DNA of 64,000 nt from Lepiota brunneoincarnata. Lineage: Eukaryota > Basidiomycota > Agaricomycetes > Agaricales > Agaricaceae. Position numbers and translations under genes: made by a program. The notes under the pieces are model-generated. The model was given only the letters and a program-made list of their open reading frames with translations. It searched no databases and was not told where the DNA came from. The DNA is taken from contig JAEBUN010000013.1 in the NCBI GenBank assembly GCA_023014365.1, positions 1,054,001 to 1,118,000 of the forward strand, read 5' to 3'. This document shows, piece after piece, positions 48,416-57,949 of the stretch (position 1 is its first letter; each line of letters starts with the position of its first letter).

Positions 48416-49697
48416 CACGATTTCCTTTGAGCGTGGTGTGATGCGACATCTGAAAGGTTCCGGAGGCCTACAAACCACCAGCCAATCTCACACTGAAGGC
48501 AAAGTGGGAAGAAAAAACTGAAGCTCACGAAATAACCTGTTGGTGTAAAAATTTGACATGGGGAACTTCCTCTTTCCCATCCTCGTTTAATGGAGGGAGC
48601 AACATTGAAACATGCCAAGATCGACGCAGCCGTTATCCAGAGAGCTGCAAGACCAAATTCGCTGCCTGGGCATATCCTACAAGTTGTGAGAGCAATATTC
48701 TATTGAGCAATGGAATTTGTAGAAGAAGGAAGAGTGCAAGTACCGGCGACCAAAGCCAAAGGTTGCAACCTCTTCTGGGTCAAGGATGTTGCCATCCGTC
48801 CGCAGTTCTCCAGGAGGTGTAAGGAAACGAGTCGGGTCGAAACTGGAGGGATTGGCGAAATTATTTTCATCATGGAATATTGCCCTAGAACGTTCGTTGT
48901 TACAGCCTTCAGATTAGCCTTGAGAAAATGTGGTGCTGGCCAGGTATTGCCGATGACAAGTGAATGCTTTGGAATGTAATAACCTTTATATGTGTCATCC
49001 TCGGTTGATATATGTGGAATTACCCATAGGCACAATGGGATCCCATCTCAAAACTTCCTTCAACAATGCTCTGAGACATGGCAAGTTAGGTTTGTCATCA
49101 AAGTCTGGGAGACGGTGCTGGCCAACTACAGCATCGATTTCTGCTTGTGCTCTCGCTTGAATGTCGGGGTAGAGAAGGAGTATGGCCACAAACGTCTTCA
49201 GGGCTGTTGTGGAGGTCTCTGATCCAGCTGAGAATGCGGTACATTAGGTTGTAAGGGGGAGGGGGTAAGGGTTGTTTGTAGTTTACCTCCGATGAATGTT
49301 CCCCCAATGTTTTCAATCATTTTTTCCTGGTATTGCTTGCCTCCATCTCTCCCTACTTCCTTCGAGGCAATCTGAGATGAAGCAAGATTCTGCCATACCC
49401 TCAGCCTTTGAAACATCAATGACACTCGCAAAGTATTCTCGAAGGCCTCAGGCGGGATCTCACCATATTCTTCTTGGCAGTCTCAAACGGGTGGCTGAAA
49501 AAGCATCTCATAAGTACTCTCCCTTCCCTCGCCACTTGCTGAAACCCAGTACCCGGCATCCATTCAGGAACATGTCTGAGGAAAGGCAAGAGGTCGAACT
49601 GCATATGCGCCTGGCACTCCTATAACAGACATCATATCCATTGCCTCATCTGCGAGAGTGATCCATGGGTCATTGACACGCTTGATACAAAGACCAT

Positions 49698-50430
49698 TGT
49701 AGAGGTGGGCAAGTGGCTACACCTGCAACAGCCGCCCTATGCCACCTCTCGTAGGACTTGGAACCTGAAACCCAAACCCGGATCAAACCCTGGATCAAGA
49801 AACTCGGAGCGCCCAGCTGATCGGAGCCATTATCATTTTGCAACATATCCATTCTCACTCGAAAACCTCTTACATTCTTTGACTGATATATTTTCACTCC
49901 ATTTCTATTCTTTTCCCTGATCATGAACTATAATATAAGTTTTCTCCCTGTATATAGACCTCTGTATGCCTCACAGACCATTACTTAAATAATTATCTTT
50001 CATCTTTCCTAATCCTCTCCTCTTGTAGCTACGAAAACTTCACATTTCATCCCTTGTTTCACCTTCTCCATCTCGCAAGTAGCTTAGGTCTATTTTCTCT
50101 TAATTTTCTTATCGCTGTCGAGCATAGGAAAAGATTATAACATAGTATACATGTTTGTATGTAAGTAGCAGACCTCAGAGACTTGTTCTCCAGCCACTAC
50201 ACAACCCAAAAACTCTTTCCTGATCTTGTCATCTCTGTCTCTGTCTCTCTCTCTCTCCAAATAACTTGTCCTTTGGTTTTCAAAGCCTAGTGGTTGTCTT
50301 GCACCAACCACACTCACCCTTTGTTTGGATGTGTTAGCACTGTTTTGTTTGTGTTTTGTTTGTGTTTCAGTTTTGTTTTCGGCTTTGTTTCAGTGCCTTT
50401 CATGTGCTGAAGAGTCGCTTGCACTCTTCA
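49698..50430. mobile_element. Solo-LTR-like element, 733 bp
   Basis: Begins TGTAGAGG and ends CTCTTCA, with CCAT at both flanks (49694-49697, 50431-50434; the flank could be read as ACCAT if one end base is excluded). P450 copy 1 reads 'aagaccatatgtcagag' without interruption at the matching site. Related to 47103-47787 by its ends and its first 150 bp. Confidence 0.72.
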
Positions 50431-51389
50431 CCATATGTCAGAGAGAGGATGCTGCCACCTATGCCATTGAGAGCGTCCATCAGACCAGTTCCACAGTAGA
50501 GGGTAGGAGGGCAATGGACTTGCTGAAGTGGGCAAAGAAGTTCTCTGGATAGTCAAGGAAGTTGGGCAGCAGGCCTTTGCAGACAAAGTCTTGTGTATGG
50601 GATAGAATGGTTTGGTTGAGGGTGGAGCAGGTAGTCAACCTACAGTGTATCAAGTGAGTGGGGCCAGCAAACACATACACTGTATTGAGTGAATGGGAGC
50701 CAGCGGGCCTGCTGGCTTTGCTACTGTTACCCGGGTTAGGGGTTCGCTCTTGAGTAGCATGGCATTCGACACAGGATGTCTATACAGACTTGGTCCTGTC
50801 CTACTAGGCGTGACTTGGAGATGACGGAGCACTATAGTCCAGCCGGTTAAAGGGAAAAGAGGTATAGGAGGCAAGAACTGTATAACACTAAGATAAGGAT
50901 ACAAGGTATTGTACTGTATCCTTATATACTTCTAAGTGTGGCTATACTCCTACTATAATAGTCCGGACCAAGGTAACTATGAGTCAGAGATAAGAGACAT
51001 GAGGCATATGGTAAGAATTGTCCTTCTGATGTACACTACTGATAGTTTCATAGTGACATGGGAAATGTAGCTAAAAATAACTGTCCTTCTGATGGAATTC
51101 TGATAACATTAGGTCCATTTCTAGAGTTGTTTTCCATACAACTTGTTAATTTCCTTCTTCCGGGTACTTGGCTAAGTAGTTTGGTTTGTAATATTCGATC
51201 TGAGTTTGGTTGGTGGAGTCTGGTCTAGGGGGAATGACTGGAGAGAAGGTGGGAGTGGGAGTTCTGTGGAGATTGAGTATAGTGGCGGTTTCTGGGGATG
51301 GGGGTTGTCCTGGGTAGAAGATGTTGTATAGTAGGCATCTGAAATGGGGACTCTCTATTCTTTCTTCTGGTGGGGTGGTTGGGTTTTCT

Positions 51390-52514
51390 TCAGAAGGAAC
51401 TGCAGGGTTCTCCTGTAATATTTGATTCGGCCATGTTGTCATAGCATTCCTCGTAGTAGTCGTCATGAGTGAGGTTGATGTATCTATGATGAGTTGTGGG
51501 AGTGGTCGAGGGACGGGTTGTCGAATTTCTGGAGTAGGGGGCATGTTGAGTCTTTCGACTTGGGCATTTGGTCCGTTTATGGCACGGTTGGAAGACAGCG
51601 CAATGGGGGCATCTATACTTGATGCAGTCGTATGAGTAATGCCCTGGGGCATATTGCTTGCATCCGAGGCAAGCGAATTGGGGGCAATCCATAGCCCAGT
51701 GTCCTGTGTGTCTGCATTGGATACAGACTGATCTGTTGGTGGTTCAGGGGTTGGTTCGTGAGTGAATGGGATTGGGGGAGTTCCGAACCAGGACATTGTT
51801 ACTGGCGACGGTGTGGGTGGCGTCCTTGGTGGGGGTGAGAAGTCTGAAGGGATTTCTGATACTGGTGGGCTTTCTTCCCTTGTTGGGGATGGTGGTGATG
51901 ATTGCAGCAGTGGTCGTTGTGGTAGTGGTGGGGATGGTTGTGGTGGGGGGCTGCGAGGTATGTATCTCATCTCGCTTGGGTAGGTTCTTCGACACCTCGG
52001 ACATGAGGCCTGATCTTGAGCAGAGAAGTCGCTCGAGTGATTCTGCCCAGGCACGTTGCATATTGTATGCAGTAGCGAGAGCCTTAGTCTGTCGTACGTG
52101 GTGGGTATAGTCATACCAGAGTTGTCGGTTGTATTCTGAAATTGAAGTGTGTTCCAATTTAGTCATAAAGGCTCCGTTGGTGGCAGCCTTGCGCAGATCT
52201 CCGTCAGAAGGGTGATCTGGTCCATATGATCATACTCCAGCTGTATGGTATCTAAGGGATGCGGCTGGGGCAGCTGTTGGTTCTGGGGTGTCGTTGGGGT
52301 CGGGGGTCTCGTCCCTGAGGGAGGTGTATGTTGCGGCAAAGGTGTGAGAGGGGGTGTAGGGAGACGGGGCTGGAATGGGAGTTGTCTGAAGTGTAGTATG
52401 TTCGATGCTTGCATTGTTTACGATGATGATGGAGGATGATGAGGAGGTTGGTGAAGGTGTTGTTAAAAAAGGGGGAGTAGTTTGGGGGCGAGCGAGGTCG
52501 AGGTTCATGGGCAT
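51390..52514 (-). pseudogene. Retrotransposon third ORF with three zinc knuckles
   Basis: One reading frame with two in-frame TGA stops (near 52230 and 51744) runs about 375 codons. It starts two bases after the Pol stop (TAAAGATG). The first part is Pro/Thr/Ser rich, then a helical region (ISEYNRQLWYDYTHHVRQTK), and finally CIQCRHTGHWAMDC (Cx2Cx4Hx4C), CLGCKQYAPGHYSYDC (Cx2Cx6Hx4C) and CPHCAVFQPCHKRTKC (Cx2Cx6Hx4C). Zinc knuckles of the first kind bind RNA in Gag. The role of a separate knuckle protein after the integrase is unknown; I infer nucleic-acid binding. Other frames over this region are also open but lack motifs. Confidence 0.65.
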
Positions 52515-53833
52515 CTTTAAGTATGTTTGGTGTGGGAGCAGAGTTGTCTCTGGTTGGTTCTGGTGGGTTCCTGTTCTTTCTGGAGAATTCCATGAGCTTC
52601 TTTATACTCGGTTAGGTATTCTTCGGTGTTTGTGTGGAGTGTTTCGTTGGTGATCCATTCGTTCTCCGTGTGGGAGTATCCTTTCCATTTGACGTAGTAT
52701 TGGAGTTTTCCGTGATGTCGGCGGTGATTTAGAATGGCTTCTATTTCGTATTCTTCTTCTTCATTGATGATGTCTGGTGGTGGTGGAGTCGGATGAGATC
52801 CGTATGCTTCTGTTTCGGTATATGGGGTTAGAAGGTTTCTGTGGAATATTGGGTGTATTTTCCATTTGATCGGAAGTTTTAGTTTGTAGGTGAGTGGTGA
52901 TAAGACTTCTGAGATAAGGAAGGGTCCTAGTTGTTTTGGGGATATTTTGTTGGAAATGAAGGGGAGTTTGAGGTTTTTGGCTTCTAGCCATACTTTTTGA
53001 TGTGTTTCAAGGGGTTTGACAGTTCTTCTGGTTCTTTATTTCATAATATCGGTGGAGAGTTGATGTGCCACGTGTGCTTCTTTTCTGGCATCATCAAGGA
53101 GTCTGATGTGTTCGTCTACTGATGGAAAGTTCGATGTTTCCATTACTGTGGGTATCGGCGGAGGGTTGTATCCCATGATTAGTTCAAATGGGGATTTCTG
53201 CCTTGAGGCATGTATTTTGGAGTTGTGTGCAAACTTGGCGATAGGGAGGGTTTCTGACCAGTCAAGAGGGTTTCTGGTGCAGTATATGGCAAGATAGGTT
53301 TTGATTTCCTGATTGTATCGTTCAGTAGAACCATCTGTCTGAGGATGGTATGCAGTTGAGAATGCTTGTTGGATGTTTAGTTGTTTGGCTAGTTGTCAGA
53401 GGGAGTTGGCTGTGAATCTGGGGTCTCGATCTGATATGATTTTGTTGGGTAGTCCGAATCTGGTGAAGACTTTTTCTATTAATAGTCGTCCAATGTCGTC
53501 GGTGTTTGATCGATCTGAGGTTGGGATGAAAATTACCCCCTTTGTAAGGCCGTGGTCCACCACGGACAATATCGCATTGTGGCCGGCGCTAGGCGGTAGA
53601 CCGGTGATAAGATCCCATGAGATCTGTGCAAATGGGTGTTTGGAAGATGATGGTGGGATCGGTTGAGTTGGTGCACGGTCCGGTCTGCATATGATTTTGT
53701 GTTGCTGGCACTCTGGACAGCCTTTGATGTAGTTCTTTATGAACGTCGACATTCCTGGCCAATATACTTCTTTCTTGGCAAGGCGGTATGTTTCCTGTTC
53801 TCCAGGGTGGCCACGCATAGGGTGGTTGTGGTA

Positions 53834-55428
53834 CAGTGACCCACAAAACCATTCCAATGTTTTGTACTTTTGACTTAAAGTAGTAATAGCTGAGTAAATA
53901 AAATAGCTAAATTTGTGAATATATTAATAAACATAGCCAAATATGTCATATCTGACCCTGCAAAATCGCGTTATGTAATACTTCTAAATGAGGCAATTAT
54001 GAATTTTGTAAGCATTTTAAGTCATTGGAACGGTTTTGTCAATGGTAATTTTTAATACTAATCCAAGCAATCACATGACTCTGTTGATTGTGAATCAACA
54101 AGATCATGTGACCATGTGTCTTTGACATATAAATAGATGTGCTGACAGCCATGTCCCATCATTCTCAACCCCCCTACCTACCATGAAGCCATTATCTTCT
54201 ACTCTAAAGCAAACCATCCTCTCTTTGCTAAATTCTCATCATTCCTATACTAAAATTGTGGTGTTGGGCACAGTACCATATCCAGGCTAGCCTCTAAAAA
54301 TTGTTCCAGCCTTACTAAATCACTTGGAGGACATCCTTCAAAACTCTCTACCACTAATATTCAGCATGCTATCCATCTTATCTCTGCTGGCAAGGCTGAA
54401 ACTGCTGTAGATATAGCCAAATCTCTTGCTCCCATCATTGGGACATCAGTCTCTTCACAGACTGTAGCAAGGCATCTCAAACAGGCAGGAATGAAGGCTG
54501 TAGTCAAGCAAAAAAAGCCTTTACTCTCTGACAAGCATAGGAGGGCTAGGCTGGATTTTGCTCTGACACACCAGCATTGGACTGTGGAGGACTGGAAGCT
54601 GGTTGTATGGTCTGATGAGACCAAAATTAATTGTTTGGGGTCAGATGGGAGGAAGTGGGGATGGAAAAAGAAGGGAGAGGGGCTTAGTGAAAGATTGGTC
54701 AAGGGAACTCTGAAGTATGGAGGAGGATCAGTGATGGTTTGGGGCTGTATGCTGTGGGATGGCCCAGGCTATGCAGTGAGGATTGATGGAAGGATGGATG
54801 CAGAGTTGTTTGTGCAAATTTTGGAGGAAGATTTGAAGAAGAGTCTCTGGTGGTACAAGCTTAAACCCCAAGATATTATCTTCCAGCAAGATAATGACCC
54901 CAAACACAAGAGTACACTGGCCAAAGAATGGTTTCAAAAAAATCATTTTAGGCTCCTAACCTGGCCAGCACAGTCACCTGACCTCAATCCCATTGAACAC
55001 TTATGGGAATATGTGAAGAGAAGTTGGGAGAGTATGAATCTCCTCCCAAGGGTATGGAGGAGTTGTGGCAGAGGGTAGAAAAGGAGTGGGATGCTATTCC
55101 AGCTTCTGAGTGTCAGAAGTTAATTGAAAGTATGCCTAGAAGAGTAGCAGCTGTACTCAAAGCCAGGGGGGGCTACTCTAAGTACTAGAAATAATAGGAT
55201 AGCCTAGTATAATATGTCATTGACAAAACCGTTCCAATGACTTAAAATGATTACAAAATTCATAATTGCCTAATTTGGAAGTATTACATAACGCGACTTT
55301 GCAGGGTCAGATATGACATATTTGGCTATGTTTATAAGTATATTCACAAATTTAGCTATTTTATTTACTGAGCTATTACTACTTTAAGTCAAAAGTACAA
55401 AACATTGGAACGGTTTTGTGGGTCACTG
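53834..55428. mobile_element. Tc1/mariner DNA transposon, 1595 bp, nested in the Ty3 integrase
   Basis: Flanked by TA (53832-53833 and 55429-55430), the family's target duplication. Terminal inverted repeats of 211 bp (53834-54044 and 55218-55428) start CAGTGACCCACAAAACC. Each arm is itself bounded by inverted copies of the same block: an outer ACAAAACCATTCCAATG (left) and an inner CATTGGAACGGTTTTGT, giving four possible transposase binding sites in an IR/DR-like layout. The two arms differ at only a few positions by eye, so insertion was comparatively recent. Confidence 0.92.
54183..55188 (+). pseudogene. Tc1/mariner transposase
   Basis: DDE-type transposase. The N-terminal helix-turn-helix part starts near 54183 (MKPLSSTLKQTI) and is frame-shifted near 54272; the second part reads THQHWTVEDWKLVVWSDETK (first catalytic Asp), VKGTLKYGGGSVMVWGCM, IIFQQDNDPKHKS (second Asp), LLTWPAQSPDLNPIEHLWEY (third acidic position in the DLNPIEHLW block), then a second shift near 55015 before the C-terminus (GEYESPPKGMEELWQRVEKE... 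GGYSKY). About 335 codons in total. Two single-base lesions make it inactive as assembled. Confidence 0.88.
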
Positions 55429-57949
55429 TATCTTGCGATGACATTGCGTCTGAGTTGGAGGTCTTCTGGAATAATGACATGTTCTTGGAACGTGAGGAGT
55501 GGACCATTTGAGGTCGGAACTGTTCCGAAGTCTTTATTGGCGGCGTTAGGGTGGGTTTCTTTTAGGAGTTTGAACGCTTTGGTGGTTCTAGTGTCGTATT
55601 TGGGTGATTCCGTGATTTTTTCTTGGAGTTCCATATCGACAGTGGTGATAAAGAGGTGTTCTGGGAGTATTGTGATCAGGTTTTGGTCTTCTATGTCAGC
55701 GGTGGCGACAAAGAGGTTGTTTGGAAGCATGGTGACGTCTTTGTTATCATTATCTTCATCAGGGATGTGGTCTGGACGTCTTGATAGGGCATCTGGTGCA
55801 GGGATCTTCGATCCTGGGATGTGTTCTAATTTGAAGTTGTAGTCAGCAAGGGTCTGGACCCATCGTGCTTGTCTGCGATTGATTTTCTGGGGTTTGCGCC
55901 AGTATGTTAGGTTTTGGTGGTCTGTTCTGATACGGACGGTGTGGGGGCTGCCAAGGAGGTAATGGCGCCATTCTTCAAGGGCTCGGATAATTGCGAGAAG
56001 TTCCCTGTCATAGATATCGTAGTTGCGTTCTGCTGGTCCGAATGTCTTTGAATAGAATGATACAGGTTTCCGTATTCCGCTGATGTCGTGTTGATACAGG
56101 ACAGCTCCTGATGCAAATTTAGAAGCATTGGCTTCTATTTCGAAGGGTTTTGTGGAGTCGGGCATGAGGAGTACTGGTTCCTTCAGGAATTTGTTCTTGA
56201 GCGTTTCGAACGCTTTCTGCTGTTCTTCTTTCCATTCGAATTTGTTTGATTTGGAAAGGAGTTGATTCAGGGGTTTGGTGTGGTGGGAGTAGCTGCGGAT
56301 GAACTTCCGGTAGAAGTTACAGAATCCGATGAATTTCCGAATGTGTCGGACTGTTTTTGGCACTGGCCAGTCCTCTATTCCCTTGAGTTTTCCAGGATCC
56401 ATTTTGATCTCATCTGGCATGATGATCATGCCGAGATATTCAAGTCGTTGTTTGTTGAACTTGCATTTCTCCGTTTTGAGGTAAAGGTTGTTTTCCTGCA
56501 GGATTTGCAGTACTTTTTCCGTAAGTCGGTCAGTTTCTTCCTGGGTTTTACCATAGATTAGGATATCATCCATGTAGATGATGATTCCTCCTTTCTCCAT
56601 TATTTCGGAGAATAACGTGTCCATCATGTGTTGGAACGTCACGGGACTGTTGCAGAGTCCGAAAAACATAACAGTCAGTTCAAAAAGACCCATGGGAGTC
56701 TTGAACGCTGCTTTCCATTGATCGCCGTCTTTGATTCTGACGTTATTGTATCCTAAGCGGACGTCGAGCTTAGTGAAATACTTAGCTCCTTTGAGTTTGT
56801 CCATGATAGAGGAAATCATGGGAATTGGGTAAGCATTTTTGACAGTGTGGTCGTTTAGGTAACGATAGTCTTGGCAGGGTCGGAGGTCTCCTCCTTTCTT
56901 GGCAATGAAAAAGAAGGGTGATGCCATAGGGGATTTTGAGGGGCGGATGTAGCCTTTTTGGAGGTTTTTGTCTATGAATTCCTTCAGTGCTTTTTCTTCA
57001 GCAGGTGCCACTTGATAAGGTTTCATCGATTTTGCTTCGAATGTTGGTTTTAGTTCGATTTTGTGATCAAACGTTCTTGATGGTGGGAATCGTTCGGAGG
57101 CTTTCTTGTTGAATATTTTAGCCCATCGGGCAAATCTTCGAGGAATCTCGGGTGGTTCCTTGTTTGATTCTGGTTGTTTTCCTTTTTGGTTTGCCAATTT
57201 TGTCGGGTTGTGTTGCTCATTGTGGAGGTTTGTGGCATGTGTCGCTTTGGCATTTACTTCTAATGGGGTTAGAAGCATCGGGTTCATCTCTCTTTCCAGA
57301 GAGAAGGTATCGAGGTCAACGTTTGACAGGTTGACATATTCTTCGGGGTTTTCCTCAGGTTGAGAGGTTTTTCCAGCCATTATGTCCATGGTGATGGAGT
57401 TGAGTTCGACAGGTCATCGTAGGGTTCTGAGGAGTTTGGAAAAGTCTTGGTGATCGATTTGTGGTTTCCAAGAAAATGTCTTGGTTTTCCAGTTGATGTC
57501 GGGATTGTATTGTTCCAACCATGGGAATCCGATGATGAGGTCTTTCTCACCAGTGTTTGTAACGTACGCTTCTAGCGTGCAATCTCTTCCATCGATGATG
57601 GTTCTGATTTTGATGTATTCATGGATCTTGCCATGTTGATTATCAGTTCTGTCAACGTTACTGAGTGGAATTGGTTGGTCCAGCCGTTTGGTTTGATAAC
57701 CATGTCGTTCAACAACCTTGTGGGATATGAAGTTCCCTTGGGCTCCTGAGTCTATCAGGGCGGTGATGGCCATGGGTTTTGATGTCCGTTCACTCCAAAT
57801 CTCAATGGGTAAGAAAAGGGATCATTTATTTGGGGATAGTCATAATTGTACAGAGTTTATTGAGAAAGTGTCCTTCTGAGAGTGATGGTACGAAATGTCC
57901 TTCTGAGTTCTGGAACGTGCAGGGGCACATTGGTCGACAACGTTCCTTT

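Larger units (their letters stand above)
48240..50626 (-). pseudogene. Cytochrome P450, copy 2 (dead, interrupted twice)
   Basis: Second copy of the P450 at 42880-44959. Recognisable parts: TILSHTQDFVCKGLLPNFLD, VAREGRVLMRCFFSHPFETA, AEIDAVVGQHRLPDFDDKPN, LKEVLRWDPIVPMG, and the haem-region exon. The N-terminal third is missing: homology stops at about 50626 where retrotransposon-side sequence begins. A 733-bp LTR-like element (49698-50430) and a 128-bp inverted-repeat element (48288-48415) sit inside coding sequence, and small indels are present. It cannot make a P450. Confidence 0.85.
52517..57773 (-). pseudogene. Ty3/gypsy Pol: protease, RT, RNase H, integrase, chromodomain
   Basis: From the first Met: ALIDSGAQGNFIS (aspartic protease DSGA), then RT with the catalytic YMDD (GIIIYMDDILIYG) and FFGLCNSPVTFQ, RNase H with ASGAVLYQHD, DRELLAIIRALEEWRHYL and RTDHQNLTYW, integrase zinc-binding HHCC (HPMRGHPGEQETYRLA... 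GCPECQQHK), catalytic core (WDLITGLPPSAG, IISDRDPRFTANSL), and a C-terminal chromodomain (YEIEAILNHRRHHGKLQYYV, then KWKGYSHTENEWI). Disruptions: TGA after protease near 57414, Tc1/mariner element at 53834-55428 inside the integrase zinc-binding region, TGA at 53396, TAA at 53036-53038. Removing the transposon and one TA restores the integrase frame exactly, so the insertion was clean. Confidence 0.9.

Noticed and set aside
19836..50626. A diterpenoid biosynthetic cluster made of GGPP synthase plus the P450s
   Set aside because: The P450s lie more than 20 kb away, beyond a duplicated conflict-gene block, and no terpene cyclase or other tailoring enzyme is present.
51146..52114. 322-codon Pro-rich frame as the main third ORF of the retrotransposon
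   Set aside because: It is longer but has no motif; the overlapping frame holds three zinc knuckles and follows the Pol stop directly, so the long frame is likely a shadow in biased sequence.
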